A DNA stretch of 64,000 bases, from positions 124,001 through 188,000 of the forward strand of contig NZ_JANHLE010000001.1 in the NCBI RefSeq assembly GCF_028682475.1, in the 5' to 3' direction. Shown in pieces: positions 37,925 through 47,948 of this stretch. Source of the stretch: Pseudomonas putida. Its GTDB lineage: Bacteria > Pseudomonadota > Gammaproteobacteria > Pseudomonadales > Pseudomonadaceae. Positions within the stretch are counted from its first letter, which is position 1. Every line of letters starts with the position of its first letter. Under the pieces are notes generated by a model that saw nothing but the letters and a program-made list of their open reading frames with translations, did no database searches and was not told where the DNA came from. The position numbers and the translations under genes are program-made.

Positions 37925-39355
37925 TCAACCGGCCGGGGTCGGCATCACCGGCGGCGTGTATTGCAACGTGGTACCGAGGAACCACAGCAGGAACAGCACC
38001 AGCGGTACATGCACCAGCAACTGCACGAAAGAGAAGCCGATCAGGTCGCGCGCCTTCAGGCCCAGCACGCCCAGCAGCGGCAGCATGTAGAACGGGTTGA
38101 TCAGGTTCGGCAGTGCCTCGGCGGCGTTGTAGATCTGCACCGCCCAGCCCAGGTGGTACTGCAGGTCATTGGCTACCAGCATCACGTAGGGCGCTTCAAT
38201 GATCCATTTGCCGCCACCAGACGGAATGAAGAAGCCCAACACGGCCGAGTACACGCCCATCAGCAGCGCGTAGGTATCGTGGGTGGCGATCTGCACAAAG
38301 AAGGTCGAGATGTGATGGGCCAACGTTTGCGCATCGCTGCCTTGAACCTGGGTCAGGATTGCCGCGATCGAGCCGTACAATGGAAACTGGATCAGCACCC
38401 CGGTGGTGGTTGGCACCGCGCGGGTGACTGCGTCGAGGAAGCTGCGCGGACGCCAGTGCAGCAAGGCACCGAGCATGATGAACAGCAGGTTGTAAGTGTT
38501 CAGCCCGGAAATCGCGGTGATCGCAGGTTTGGTCGAGAACTCGTTGTACAACCAGCCCGCCGCCAGTGCCACCAGCAACAGAATCAGGATCGGGCTGTAT
38601 TCCAGCCACTCGCCCGGACGGGTGCGTTGTGGTGGCGCCGGGATCGAAAAGCTCGGATCGACGCCGCAGTCAGCGGCGCTGCGGGCACTGCCCGGCCCCG
38701 GTGCGGTGGCGTAAGCCACTACCAGGGATACCAGCACCAACGCGACGAGCATCACGCCCGACTGCCAGAGGAAAATGGTTTCGGTAAACGGGATCACGCC
38801 AGTGATCGCCAGAATTGACGGTGGAAGGCTGGCCGGGTTGGCCTGCAACTGCGCCGCCGACGACGACAGGCCCAGGGCCCAGACAGCACCCAAGCCCAGG
38901 TAAACGGCAGCGCCCGCGGCGCGATAGTCCATGCGCAGGTCGGTGCGCCGCGCCAGGGCGCGTACCAGCAAACCGCCGAACACCAGCGACAAGCCCCAGT
39001 TGAGCAATGACGCCAGCATCGAAATCAGCGCCACCCAGCACACCGCCGAGCGACCGTTTTTCGGCAGCAGTGCCAGACGATCGATCAGTTTGACCGCCGG
39101 TGGCGAACTGGCCACCACATAACCACCGATGACCACAAAGGCCATCTGCATGGTGAACGGAATCAGACTCCAGAAGCCGTCGCCAAAGGCCTTGGCGGTA
39201 TCGGTGGGCTTGGCGCCCATGGCCAGGGCGGCGACGGAAACCAGTACCACCGCCAGGGCGGCAAACACCCAGGAATCGGGGAACCAGCGTTCAGCCCAGT
39301 TTGAGCAGCGCAGGGCAAAGCGAGCGGAGCGGCTGTCTTGGATATCAGCGGCCAC
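37925..39355 (-). CDS. atoE: Short-chain fatty acid transporter, AtoE family
   Basis: A 476-residue permease with about twelve membrane helices, starting MAADIQDSRSARFALRCSN. The block NWAERWFPDSWVFAALAVVL, the segment LGFFIPSGGGKWIIEAPYVM and the PLLGVLGLKARDLIGFSF region match AtoE. It imports acetoacetate or other short-chain fatty acids for activation by the CoA-transferase encoded just upstream. It is separated from scoB by a REP element, so the operon continuity is uncertain. Confidence 0.92.
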   Translation of the reverse strand: MAADIQDSRSARFALRCSNWAERWFPDSWVFAALAVVLVSVAALAMGAKPTDTAKAFGDGFWSLIPFTMQMAFVVIGGYVVASSPPAVKLIDRLALLPKNGRSAVCWVALISMLASLLNWGLSLVFGGLLVRALARRTDLRMDYRAAGAAVYLGLGAVWALGLSSSAAQLQANPASLPPSILAITGVIPFTETIFLWQSGVMLVALVLVSLVVAYATAPGPGSARSAADCGVDPSFSIPAPPQRTRPGEWLEYSPILILLLVALAAGWLYNEFSTKPAITAISGLNTYNLLFIMLGALLHWRPRSFLDAVTRAVPTTTGVLIQFPLYGSIAAILTQVQGSDAQTLAHHISTFFVQIATHDTYALLMGVYSAVLGFFIPSGGGKWIIEAPYVMLVANDLQYHLGWAVQIYNAAEALPNLINPFYMLPLLGVLGLKARDLIGFSFVQLLVHVPLVLFLLWFLGTTLQYTPPVMPTPAG

Positions 39356-39399
39356 GGGGTTTTCCTTTTTTTGATTTTATCGGAACGACACAAGGCCCC

Positions 39400-39468
39400 A
39401 TCGCTGGCAAGCCAGCTCCCACAGGTTCGGTGTACAGAGGACCTTGTGGGAGCTGGCTTGCCAGCGAT
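39400..39468. repeat. Paired REP element between scoB and atoE
   Basis: Arms with the GCTGGC-AAG-CCAGC core (ATCGCTGGCAAGCCAGCTCC left and the complement to 39468) and a ~23-bp spacer. It is between two genes running leftward, a within-cluster position. Confidence 0.9.
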
Positions 39469-39498
39469 GAGGCCAGCAAAATCTACAAAAAACTCAGA

Positions 39499-40155
39499 TC
39501 AGAAGGTCATCTCTTTCACATCATCCGGCACGATCAATTTGCCGGCAGTCTTCTCGATGATTTCTTCGACCGTCACCCCCGGCGCAGTCTCGCGCAGGAT
39601 GAAGGCGCCGTTTTCGATTTCCAGGTAAGCCAGGTCAGTCAGCACCTTGCGGATGCAACCGGCACCGGTCAGCGGCAGGCTGCAGCGCGGCAGCAGCTTG
39701 GACTCACCGTCCTTGGAGGCGTGGGTCATGGTGACGATGATGTTGTCGGCACCGGCCACCAGGTCCATGGCGCCGCCCATGCCTTTGACCAGCTTGCCGG
39801 GAATCATCCACGAGGCGATGTTGCCCTCCACGTCCACTTCGAAAGCGCCCAGCACCGTGAGGTCAACATGACCGCCACGGATCATCGCGAAGGATTCTGC
39901 GGAGCTGAAAATCGACGCGCCACGGCGGGCGGTCACGGTTTGTTTGCCGGCGTTGATCATGTCGGCGTCGAGCTGCGCTTCGGTCGGGAATTCACCCATG
40001 CCCAGCAGGCCGTTTTCCGATTGCAGCATCACGTCCATATCGGCCGGGACGTAGTTGGCCACCAGGGTCGGAATGCCGATGCCGAGGTTGACGTAGTAGC
40101 CGTCCTTGAGTTCGCGGGCGACGCGCTGGGCCATTTGTTCGCGGGTAAGTGCCAT
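39499..40155 (-). CDS. scoB: 3-oxoacid CoA-transferase subunit B
   Basis: A 218-residue beta subunit (AtoA/ScoB). The catalytic glutamate lies in the conserved SENGLLGMG segment (QSENGLLGMGEFP, E~48), and GGHVDLTVLGAFEVD is the family motif. It transfers CoA from succinyl-CoA or acetyl-CoA to acetoacetate. It is 36 bp after scoA, forming one operon, with atoE downstream. Confidence 0.93.
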   Translation of the reverse strand: MALTREQMAQRVARELKDGYYVNLGIGIPTLVANYVPADMDVMLQSENGLLGMGEFPTEAQLDADMINAGKQTVTARRGASIFSSAESFAMIRGGHVDLTVLGAFEVDVEGNIASWMIPGKLVKGMGGAMDLVAGADNIIVTMTHASKDGESKLLPRCSLPLTGAGCIRKVLTDLAYLEIENGAFILRETAPGVTVEEIIEKTAGKLIVPDDVKEMTF

Positions 40156-40191
40156 GGTCAGGATCTCTTTGTTGTTCTGTTCGGGGACGGT

Positions 40192-40890
40192 TCAGGCTTT
40201 GAGGGTGCGTTTTTCGATACGCTTCTCGAAGGTGCCGACAATCACCCGGTCGACATAGATACCCGGGGTGTGGATCTCGGTAGGCAGCAGGACACCCGGC
40301 TCGACGATCTCTTCGACCTCGACCACGGTGATCTTGCCGGCGGTCGCGGCCAGTGGGTTGAAGTTCTGCGCGGTGTTGCGGTACACCACGTTGCCGTAAT
40401 GGTCAGCCTTCCAGCCTTTGACGATGGCGAAATCGCCGGTGATGGCTTCTTCGAGGATGTACTTGCGGCCATGGAACTCGCGTACTTCCTTGCCCTCGGC
40501 AACCGGGGTGCCGTAGCCGGTAGCGGTGAAGAACGCCGGGATGCCGGCGCCGCCAGCGCGCATTTTCTCGGCCAGGGTGCCTTGCGGGGTCAGTTCGACT
40601 TCGAGCTCGCCACTGAGCAACTGGCGCTCGAATTCGGCGTTCTCGCCGACATAGGAGGCGACCATCTTGCGAATCTGGTGATCTTCCAGCAGCACGCCCA
40701 GGCCAAAGCCGTCGACGCCGCAGTTGTTCGAGACCACGGTCAGGCCTTTGACGCCGCGGCGCTTGATCTCGTTGATGAGGTTTTCTGGGATGCCGCACAG
40801 ACCGAAGCCACCGGCCAGTACGGTCATGTTGTCGGTCAGGCCTTCAAGAGCCTGTTCATAGGTTGCTACGCGCTTGTCCAGTCCGGCCAT
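40192..40890 (-). CDS. scoA: 3-oxoacid CoA-transferase subunit A
   Basis: A 232-residue alpha subunit (AtoD/ScoA) with the CoA-binding start [16 protein letters not shown] and the middle segment [16 protein letters not shown]. It pairs with the B subunit encoded 36 bp downstream. It is divergent from the LysR regulator at 41028, with a 137-bp AT-rich promoter region between. Confidence 0.94.
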   Translation of the reverse strand: MAGLDKRVATYEQALEGLTDNMTVLAGGFGLCGIPENLINEIKRRGVKGLTVVSNNCGVDGFGLGVLLEDHQIRKMVASYVGENAEFERQLLSGELEVELTPQGTLAEKMRAGGAGIPAFFTATGYGTPVAEGKEVREFHGRKYILEEAITGDFAIVKGWKADHYGNVVYRNTAQNFNPLAATAGKITVVEVEEIVEPGVLLPTEIHTPGIYVDRVIVGTFEKRIEKRTLKA

Positions 40891-41027
40891 GCTGATCCGC
40901 CTTTTGTAGTTGTTGAACCGACAGGGGTGTCGGTAAGCGTTTGACGCATCTTCACCCCAACTGACTTATTTGTTAATTTTGTTTTTATGATCGTTTGATT
41001 AATTTTTCAAAAGAATAGACCACAGCG

Positions 41028-41933
41028 ATGAACGTCAAGCAGTTGCGCGCCTTTGTCACCGTTGCCAAATACCAGAGCTTTGCCCAGGCCGGCGAGCACC
41101 TGCATCTGTCGCAACCGGCCCTGAGCCTGACCATCAAGGCCCTGGAGGACAACCTCGGCGGCGCCCTGCTCAGCCGCACCACCCGCAGCGTGAGCCTGAC
41201 CCCGGAGGGCGAAGTGCTGCTGCCCCTGGCCCGGCAGTTACTGGCCGACTGGGACAACACCGAAGAACTGCTGCGCCAGCGCTTCACCCTGCAACTGGGA
41301 CGGGTGTCGATCGCCGCGATGCCGGCCTTCGCCGGCAACCTGCTGCCGGCGGTGCTGAAGGTGTTTCGCCAGCGCTACCCGCGGGTCAATGTCACCGTGC
41401 ATGACGTGATCAACGAGCAGGTGCTGGAGCTGGTGCGCCATCGCCGCGTCGAACTGGGCATCGGTATCGAGCCCGAGGCCAGCGCGCCAATGCTGTTCAA
41501 GCCGTTGTACCTGGACCGTTTCGTCGCGGTGGTGCCCACTGATTCACCTTTAGCACAACAACCCCAGGTCAGCTGGCGCGAGCTGCTGGATGAAGACTTC
41601 ATCGCCCTGCAGCGACCGTCGGCCGTGCGCCTGCTGCTGGAGCAGGCCCTGGCGGCCGAGCATGGCAAGCTGGCGGTGGCCTTCGAGAGCCATCAACTGT
41701 CGACCATCGGCCGCATGGTTGCCAACGGCCTGGGGGTGAGTGCCGTACCGGCCTTGTGCATCGGCCAGATGCAGGAGCTCGGCGCCCGCTGCGTGCCGCT
41801 GGTCGAGCCGATCATCGAACGCCGCATTGGCGTCTCCCTGCTGGCAGACCATAAACTCTCAGCGGCAGCTCAGGCGCTGCTCGATGTACTACAGGAACAA
41901 GCCCGCCCCCAGGAGATGACATGCGTACAGTGA
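41028..41933 (+). CDS. LysR-family regulator divergent from scoAB
   Basis: A 301-residue LysR protein. The HTH is AGEHLHLSQPALSLTIKALE, and the effector domain has PAFAGNLLPAVLKVFRQRYP. The divergent position relative to scoAB-atoE suggests control of short-chain fatty acid use. The stop codon overlaps the start of the aldo/keto reductase by 13 bp, so the regulator and the reductase are co-translated. Whether it controls scoAB, the reductase or both is not known. Confidence 0.92.
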   Translation: MNVKQLRAFVTVAKYQSFAQAGEHLHLSQPALSLTIKALEDNLGGALLSRTTRSVSLTPEGEVLLPLARQLLADWDNTEELLRQRFTLQLGRVSIAAMPAFAGNLLPAVLKVFRQRYPRVNVTVHDVINEQVLELVRHRRVELGIGIEPEASAPMLFKPLYLDRFVAVVPTDSPLAQQPQVSWRELLDEDFIALQRPSAVRLLLEQALAAEHGKLAVAFESHQLSTIGRMVANGLGVSAVPALCIGQMQELGARCVPLVEPIIERRIGVSLLADHKLSAAAQALLDVLQEQARPQEMTCVQ

Positions 41934-42742
41934 AGTTTGCCGAGCAAAACGTTCCCACCATCGGCCAGGGTACCTGGTACATGGGCGAAGACCCGGGCCA
42001 GCGCAGCCGCGAGGTGGCGGCCTTGCAGCACGGCATCGAGCTGGGCCTGACGCTGATCGACACGGCCGAGATGTATGCCGAAGGCGGTGCTGAAGAGGTG
42101 GTCGGCCAGGCCATCGCCGGACGCCGTGACCAGGTCTTCGTGGTCAGCAAGGTGTACCCGCACAACGCCAGTCGCAACGGCATCCCGGCCGCCTGCGAGC
42201 GCAGCCTCAAGCGCCTGGGCACTGACTATATCGACCTGTACCTGCTGCACTGGCGCGGCCAGTATCCGCTGGAGGAAACCGTCGAGGCCTTCGAGCGCTT
42301 GCGTGAAGCGGGCAAGATCGGCCGCTGGGGGGTGTCGAACTTCGATACCGACGACCTGCGCGAGCTGCACAATCCCGACTGCGCCGCCAATCAGGTCCTG
42401 TATAACCCCGCCCAACGCGGTATTGAGTTCGACCTGCTGCCCTGGAGCCACAAGCGCCAGCTGCCGACCATGGCCTATTGCCCGCTGGCCCAGGCCGGGC
42501 GCTTGCTCAAGCACCCGACCCTGAGCGAGATTGCCGAGCGCCATGGTGCCACCCCGGCCCAGGTCAGCCTGGCCTGGGTAACGCGCCAGGACGGTGTGAT
42601 CGCCATCCCCAAGGCCGTGGACCCGGAACATGTGCGCCTGAATGCGGCGGCGGCCAGCCTGACCCTCAGCAGCGAAGACCTGCGCGCCATCGACCGGGCC
42701 TTTCCGGCGCCGACACGCAAGCAGCCGCTGGCGATGGTTTGA
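41921..42742 (+). CDS. Aldo/keto reductase
   Basis: A 273-residue AKR. The active-site Asp-Tyr is in LIDTAEMYAEGGAEEVVG, the lysine in VFVVSKVYPHNA and the histidine in DLYLLHWRG. The cofactor segment AIPKAVDPEHVRLNAAAA replaces the usual arginine-binding pattern. The start is inside the LysR gene (13-bp overlap), with AGGAG 5 bp upstream. It is the second reductase in the window, and its natural substrate is unknown. Confidence 0.9.
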   Translation: MRTVKFAEQNVPTIGQGTWYMGEDPGQRSREVAALQHGIELGLTLIDTAEMYAEGGAEEVVGQAIAGRRDQVFVVSKVYPHNASRNGIPAACERSLKRLGTDYIDLYLLHWRGQYPLEETVEAFERLREAGKIGRWGVSNFDTDDLRELHNPDCAANQVLYNPAQRGIEFDLLPWSHKRQLPTMAYCPLAQAGRLLKHPTLSEIAERHGATPAQVSLAWVTRQDGVIAIPKAVDPEHVRLNAAAASLTLSSEDLRAIDRAFPAPTRKQPLAMV

Positions 42743-42751
42743 GCGGCCTTG

Positions 42752-42825
42752 CTGTGGGAGCGGGCTTGCCCCGCGATTGCGACCTGTCAGTCACATCGCA
42801 TCGCGGGGCAAGCCCGCTCCCACAG
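42752..42825. repeat. Paired REP element touching the dnaE2 stop codon
   Basis: Arms CTGTGGGAGCGGGCTTGCCC (from 42752) and complement (to 42825), of the GTGGG-outer type, with a ~22-bp spacer. The right arm ends on the base before the last base of the dnaE2 stop codon (42826), so the REP forms the immediate 3' end of the SOS mutasome mRNA. Confidence 0.93.
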
Positions 42826-45800
42826 CTAACGAAAATCCCGACTGCGCACATCCAGCCCTTGCAACAGCGGGCTGAGGTCTTCCAGTCGCTGAGCAATCAG
42901 ATGGCGTACCCCGCTTTCACACTCAAGCCGCCCGCTCACCCGTAACAATTGTGAGCCGACCAGGGCCCGGCGCTGACGCTCGGCCAGCTCGCGCCAGACC
43001 ACCACGTTGACATTGCCGAACTCATCTTCAAGGGTGACGAAAGTGACTCCGCTGGCGGTCTGCGGGCGCTGGCGGCCGGTCACCAGGCCCGCCACGCTGA
43101 CCTTGTCGCCATGCCCGGCGCCCTCCAGTGCCTGTGAACTGCGACAGCCTAGAACATCTAGACGGCGGCGCAGCAAAGTCAGCGGGTGCGGGCCCAGGGT
43201 GGTGCCGACACTGGCATAGTCGGCGAACATGTCCTCGCCGATCGACGGCTGCGGCAAACTCACAGGCGCCTCCTCAGGCGCATCGACCCCAGCGAATAAC
43301 GGCAGCTGCGCCTGCACCGCCGCCACGCTCCAGCGCGCCCGGTAACGGTCGCTGGCCAGCCCGCGCAAGGCCCCGGCATCGGCCAGCAGTTCACGCGCCC
43401 GGGCATCGAGTTGCGCGCGCAGGCAGAGGTCAGCGACATCACGCCAGCCACGCTCGGCACGGGCCTGCTCGATGCGCCGGGCATCGTTCTGGCGAAAGCC
43501 GCGGATCTGCCGCAACCCCAGACGAATGGCCAACACCTGCCCTGCCCCCGGTTCCAGGCTGCAGTCCCAGTCGCTGTAGCAGACATCCACCGCACGGATT
43601 TCGATGCGGTGACGGCGGGCATCCTGAAGAATCTGGTCGGGGCTGTAGAAGCCCATCGGCCAGCTGTTGATCAACGCACAGGCATAGATCGCCGGTTCAT
43701 GGCACTTGAGCCAGCAACTGGCGTAGGTCAGCAAGGCGAAACTGGCGGCGTGGGATTCGGGAAAGCCATAACTGCCAAAGCCCTTGATCTGCTCGAAAAT
43801 ACGTTCGGCGAATTCGTTGCTGTAACCGTTGGCGAGCATGCCGCTGATCAGCCGTTCACGGTGCGGCTCCAGACCGCCATGGCGCTTCCAGGCCGCCATG
43901 GCCCGCCGCAGCTGATCAGCCTCGCCCGCCGAATAGCCGCCCGCGACCATGGCCAGTTCCATCACCTGTTCCTGAAACAGCGGCACGCCAAGGGTGCGTT
44001 CGAAGACTTTTTTCAGCGCTGGCGACGGATAGCTCACCTCTTCCAGCTTCTGGCGCCTGCGCAAGTAAGGATGGACCATGTCACCCTGGATCGGCCCAGG
44101 CCGAACGATAGCCACCTCGATCACCAGATCGTAGAACTCCTTTGGCTTGAGCCGCGGCAACATGGCCATCTGCGCCCGCGACTCGATCTGGAACACGCCG
44201 ATGGTGTCGGCGCGGCCGATCATTTCATAGGTGGCCGCGCAATCAGCGGGGATCGTCGCCAGGCTCAGTTCACGGCCGCGATGGCGGTACAGCAGGTCAA
44301 AACAGCGGCGCAAGGCGCTGAGCATGCCCAAGGCGAGGATGTCGACCTTGAGCAGGCCGACCAGGTCGAGGTCGTCCTTGTCCCACTGGATCACCGTGCG
44401 CCCCTCCATCGCTGCGTTTTCCACCGGTACCAGGGTGTCCAGCGGCTGCTCGGAAATCACGAAGCCGCCCGGATGCTGAGACAGGTGGCGGGGAAAGCCG
44501 ATCAACTCTCCGGTCAGCGCCAGCACCCGGCGCAACAATGGGCTGTCGGGATCAAAACCGGCTTCACGCAGTTGCTCGGGCGGCGGCAAGCGATCGCTCC
44601 AGCGTCCGCAACAATCGGCCAAGGCGTTGATTTGCGCCACCGGCAAGCCCAGCACCCGGGCGATATCGCGCACCGCACCGGCGGCGTGGTAGGTACTGGC
44701 CACGGCAGTTAAAGCTGCGCGGTGACGGCCGTAGCGGCTGAACACGTACTGCAGGACTTCTTCACGCCGCTCGTGCTCGAAGTCGACATCGATATCCGGG
44801 GGCTCATCGCGCTCGCGCGACAGAAAACGCTCGAACAGCAGGTGACTGTGCATCGGGTCCAGCTCGGTGATGCCCAAAACGAAACACACCACCGAGTTGG
44901 CCGCCGAGCCACGGCCCTGGCAGAGAATGCCCTGGCCGCGGGCAAAGTTGACGATGTCGTGAACGGTGAGGAAGTAGCTCTCGTAGTTCAGTTCGGCAAT
45001 CAGTTCCAGCTCGTGTTCCAGCGCCTGACGGGCCTTCTCTTCCAGGCCGCCGGGCCAGCGCCAGCGGTGCCCCTGCTCGCACAAGTGACGCAACCAGCTG
45101 CTGGCCGTCTGCCCGGCAGGCACCAGCTCGCGGGGGTACTGGTAGCGCAGCTGGCTCAGGTCGAAGCGGCAGCGGGCGGCGATGCGCAGGGTTTCATCGA
45201 GCAAGGCCTGCGGATACAGCTCGACCAGTTGCGTCAATGGCCGCAGGTGACGCTCGCCATTGGCGAACAGACGCTGCCCGGCCTCGGCCACCGTGCAGTG
45301 ATGACGGATCGCCGTCATGCTGTCCTGCAAGGCGCGCCGCCCACGGGCATGCATGTGCACGTCGCCCGCCGCTACAGCGGGCAGTTGCAGAGACGTAGCC
45401 AGAGCCAGCAACTGTTGCAGGCGCCGCCCATCGTCGACACCGCGGTGCAGCTCGACCGCCAGCCACAGGCGCTCGGCGAAACGCTCACGCAACCAGTGAC
45501 CGACAGCCAGGTCCTGCTCGCCGTCATCCGGCACCCACAGGGCCAGCAGCCCTTCCAAAGGCGCGTCGAAGTCTTCACGCAGCAGCTGGTAGGCGCCCTT
45601 CTGCGCCCGTCGCCGACCCAGGGTGATAAGCCGGCACAGGTGCTGGTAACCGCGCAGATTCTCCGCCAGCAGCACCAGCTTGGGTCCATCGTGCAGACGC
45701 ACTTCGCTGCCGACGATCAATGGCAGCTCCACCGCTTTCGCCGCCTGCCAGGCCCGGACGATCCCGGCCAAGGTACACTCGTCGGTGATCGCCAGGGCCT

Positions 45801-45912
45801 GGTAGCCCTGCTGGCGGGCGCGGCGGAACAACTCCTGGGCGCTGGAAGCACCGCGCTGGAAGCTGAAGTTCGACAGGCAGTGCAGTTCGGCGTAAGCCGC
45901 TGGCGTGCTCAT
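42826..45912 (-). CDS. dnaE2: Error-prone DNA polymerase III alpha subunit, DnaE2
   Basis: A 1028-residue C-family polymerase, short of the ~1160-residue replicative DnaE, as expected for DnaE2/ImuC. The N-terminal PHP domain begins [20 protein letters not shown]; the palm carries the catalytic [13 protein letters not shown], and a C-terminal OB-fold follows ([20 protein letters not shown]). The ATGA overlap with imuB fixes the start at 45912. It is the catalytic translesion polymerase of the SOS mutasome, recruited to the beta clamp through ImuB. Its loss reduces damage-induced mutagenesis in related bacteria. Confidence 0.96.
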   Translation of the reverse strand: MSTPAAYAELHCLSNFSFQRGASSAQELFRRARQQGYQALAITDECTLAGIVRAWQAAKAVELPLIVGSEVRLHDGPKLVLLAENLRGYQHLCRLITLGRRRAQKGAYQLLREDFDAPLEGLLALWVPDDGEQDLAVGHWLRERFAERLWLAVELHRGVDDGRRLQQLLALATSLQLPAVAAGDVHMHARGRRALQDSMTAIRHHCTVAEAGQRLFANGERHLRPLTQLVELYPQALLDETLRIAARCRFDLSQLRYQYPRELVPAGQTASSWLRHLCEQGHRWRWPGGLEEKARQALEHELELIAELNYESYFLTVHDIVNFARGQGILCQGRGSAANSVVCFVLGITELDPMHSHLLFERFLSRERDEPPDIDVDFEHERREEVLQYVFSRYGRHRAALTAVASTYHAAGAVRDIARVLGLPVAQINALADCCGRWSDRLPPPEQLREAGFDPDSPLLRRVLALTGELIGFPRHLSQHPGGFVISEQPLDTLVPVENAAMEGRTVIQWDKDDLDLVGLLKVDILALGMLSALRRCFDLLYRHRGRELSLATIPADCAATYEMIGRADTIGVFQIESRAQMAMLPRLKPKEFYDLVIEVAIVRPGPIQGDMVHPYLRRRQKLEEVSYPSPALKKVFERTLGVPLFQEQVMELAMVAGGYSAGEADQLRRAMAAWKRHGGLEPHRERLISGMLANGYSNEFAERIFEQIKGFGSYGFPESHAASFALLTYASCWLKCHEPAIYACALINSWPMGFYSPDQILQDARRHRIEIRAVDVCYSDWDCSLEPGAGQVLAIRLGLRQIRGFRQNDARRIEQARAERGWRDVADLCLRAQLDARARELLADAGALRGLASDRYRARWSVAAVQAQLPLFAGVDAPEEAPVSLPQPSIGEDMFADYASVGTTLGPHPLTLLRRRLDVLGCRSSQALEGAGHGDKVSVAGLVTGRQRPQTASGVTFVTLEDEFGNVNVVVWRELAERQRRALVGSQLLRVSGRLECESGVRHLIAQRLEDLSPLLQGLDVRSRDFR

Positions 45913-47324
45913 GCAAACCAACCCTGCAGCCACAACGGTCCCTCTTCGCCAAGGTTGCGGTAGGCCCAGGCATACAACCCGTTCGGGGTTTGCACCCGGT
46001 AGTAATCGCGACGCACATCGCCACCATCCCACCAGCCGGATTCGATCCGCTCGGCATCGGTCAGCAATTGCACGCCCACGCCCGGCAAGGCCCGGGGCTC
46101 GACCAGTAACCAGCCCGGACGTAGCGCTGCGGGCGCAGGCGGCGCCAGCGTGATCGGGTTATCCAGACGCCAGGCGCATTCCGGGCGATGATCGGCCTGG
46201 GCCGACAGGCTGTGCACTGCGCTATCGCCCAGGCGCGCGCGCAGGCGTTCGCGCAGTTGCTCCCAGGGCTGGTTCTGCTGCGGGCGTGCCTCGAACAGTT
46301 CGCGGTGCTGCGGGACAAAAGCCGGCAGGTCTTCAGCCTGCAAGCGCAGATTGCGCACCGGCGCCCTCAGTTGCAGTTGCTCAAGGCGTCCACGGGCCAG
46401 CTCGAACAGCATCAACGGGTCCCGCTCGGCGGCCAGCAGGCCAACGGGCACATCGGTATCGGCGCCTTCGGCGTGCTCCAGGTGCAGGGTAAAACGCTGC
46501 ACGCCACTGTCACGGCCCGCCAGAAATGCGGCCAGATCGTTGAGCAGACGGCGCAGCGGAAAGAGCAAGGCCTGGTGCGACTCGACATCGAAATTCAGCT
46601 CCAGGCGGGCATCGAAGCGGTCCGGCGGCAGGTAGAACGTCAATGCCATGGGCCGCAAGCCCAACAGACGGTCCAGGTGCAGTTGCACCGCTGCGGCAAA
46701 ACGCCGGGCCAACGCCTCGCGCGGCAGCGCCATGACCTGGCCGAGCCGGCGCAAGCCCATACGGGCGAAGGCGCTGGCCGCCTCCACTGGCAGACCGACC
46801 CGCTCGATAGGTAATTGCTCAAGCGCGGCGCGGGTCTGCTCGGGACAATCGAGCGCCAGGCCATCGTGACAGTTGGCGAGCATGCGCGCGGCCACCGGGT
46901 TGCTGGCCAGGACGATACGGTGGCGAAAGCCCAGGGCGTTCAGCTCGGCGCGCAACCGCGCTTCGAAGGCAGGCCAGGGGCCAAACAGACCGAGACTGGA
47001 TTCGACTTCCAGCAACAGGACCCGCGGGTAATGCAGGCTGACCTGGGAACTGAACTGGTAAGCCCAGGCAGCGAGCAGTTGCTGCAAGGCGTCGATGGCC
47101 GCCGGGTCATGGTCGACGCAGGTGAAATTGCCCGCCAGCGCCTGAGCCGTGGTCAACGGCTGCCCGGCACGCAGGCCAAGGGCCGCCGCTGCCGGGTTGA
47201 CCGCCTGCAACAGGCGACGCTGGGGCGGACCACTGAGCAGCACCAGTGGCGTGTCGGGGTCGGCGCGCCCGCGCAGCACAGCGTCGAGCGCCAGCTGCGG
47301 CAGCAGGATACAGGCCCAGAGCAT
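45909..47324 (-). CDS. imuB: ImuB, Y-family polymerase homologue without catalytic residues
   Basis: A 471-residue Y-family relative. The first acidic position (usually IDxDxFFASVE) is [13 protein letters not shown], and the SxDE-type motif is replaced by [15 protein letters not shown]. The chain is therefore unlikely to polymerise, as known for ImuB proteins, which act as a hub linking DnaE2 and ImuA to the beta clamp. A possible clamp contact is [10 protein letters not shown]. It overlaps dnaE2 by ATGA and follows imuA by 6 bp, so all three are translationally linked. Confidence 0.94.
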   Translation of the reverse strand: MLWACILLPQLALDAVLRGRADPDTPLVLLSGPPQRRLLQAVNPAAAALGLRAGQPLTTAQALAGNFTCVDHDPAAIDALQQLLAAWAYQFSSQVSLHYPRVLLLEVESSLGLFGPWPAFEARLRAELNALGFRHRIVLASNPVAARMLANCHDGLALDCPEQTRAALEQLPIERVGLPVEAASAFARMGLRRLGQVMALPREALARRFAAAVQLHLDRLLGLRPMALTFYLPPDRFDARLELNFDVESHQALLFPLRRLLNDLAAFLAGRDSGVQRFTLHLEHAEGADTDVPVGLLAAERDPLMLFELARGRLEQLQLRAPVRNLRLQAEDLPAFVPQHRELFEARPQQNQPWEQLRERLRARLGDSAVHSLSAQADHRPECAWRLDNPITLAPPAPAALRPGWLLVEPRALPGVGVQLLTDAERIESGWWDGGDVRRDYYRVQTPNGLYAWAYRNLGEEGPLWLQGWFA

Positions 47325-47330
47325 GAGCCA

Positions 47331-47948
47331 TCAGCCTCGCCCGGGACAGGCGATAGGCGTCGCCGGGACCAGACCGCCGCGGCATTTGAGTACCCGCCAC
47401 TGCGCCGGGCGGGCATCAATGGCAATGCGCAACGCCGCCGGTGACGGGTTCAGCGCCGCCTGCAAAGGGCGCAAGGCAAAGGCCAGGGTCTGGCCGCTTT
47501 CGGCGGCTACCTGCAGACGACGCAAGGCGCGGTCGTCGGCCTTGTGCGGCCAGCACAGCACCGCGCCGCAACTGCCTGAACGCAGGCATTGCTCAGCAGC
47601 CCAGAGCACGTCGGCCGGCGCCGTCTCGACCAGGGTCAGCCACTGCAGGTCGACCCCCGCCGCCTGCCAGGCCGGTGCGTAGGGAATAAACGGCGGCGCA
47701 ATCAGCACCACCCGCTCACCGCTGGCGCTCAGGCGAGCCAGGCTGGGCCAAAGCAAGTGCAGCTCGCCGCAGCCCTCGACGCTGAGCAACAGCTCGGTGA
47801 GCGCGCCAGGCGGCCAGCCACCGCCGGGCAGTGCTGTGTCCAGCGCGGCATGGCCGGTGGGCTGCAAACCCTGGGGCTGTGCCTGGGGCCGCCCCTTCCA
47901 GATCCGTTGCTGGTCGAGCAGGCCGTCGAGGCTGAGCACCGCGCCCAT
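47331..47948 (-). CDS. imuA: ImuA, RecA/SulA-like mutasome component
   Basis: A 205-residue protein of the SulA/RecA-like superfamily that accompanies ImuB and DnaE2. The opening MGAVLSLDGLLDQQRIWKG and the ALPGGGWPPGALTELLLSVE segment correspond to the RecA-fold start without a standard Walker A. It probably acts in recruiting the mutasome at RecA filaments. Its start overlaps the lexA2 stop codon by one base, so it is the second gene of the SOS operon. Confidence 0.92.
   Translation of the reverse strand: MGAVLSLDGLLDQQRIWKGRPQAQPQGLQPTGHAALDTALPGGGWPPGALTELLLSVEGCGELHLLWPSLARLSASGERVVLIAPPFIPYAPAWQAAGVDLQWLTLVETAPADVLWAAEQCLRSGSCGAVLCWPHKADDRALRRLQVAAESGQTLAFALRPLQAALNPSPAALRIAIDARPAQWRVLKCRGGLVPATPIACPGRG

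Noticed and set aside
43411..45963. Long frames opposite dnaE2 (433 and 413 residues)
   Set aside because: They overlap the whole polymerase gene, lack protein family features, and arise from codon bias in GC-rich DNA.
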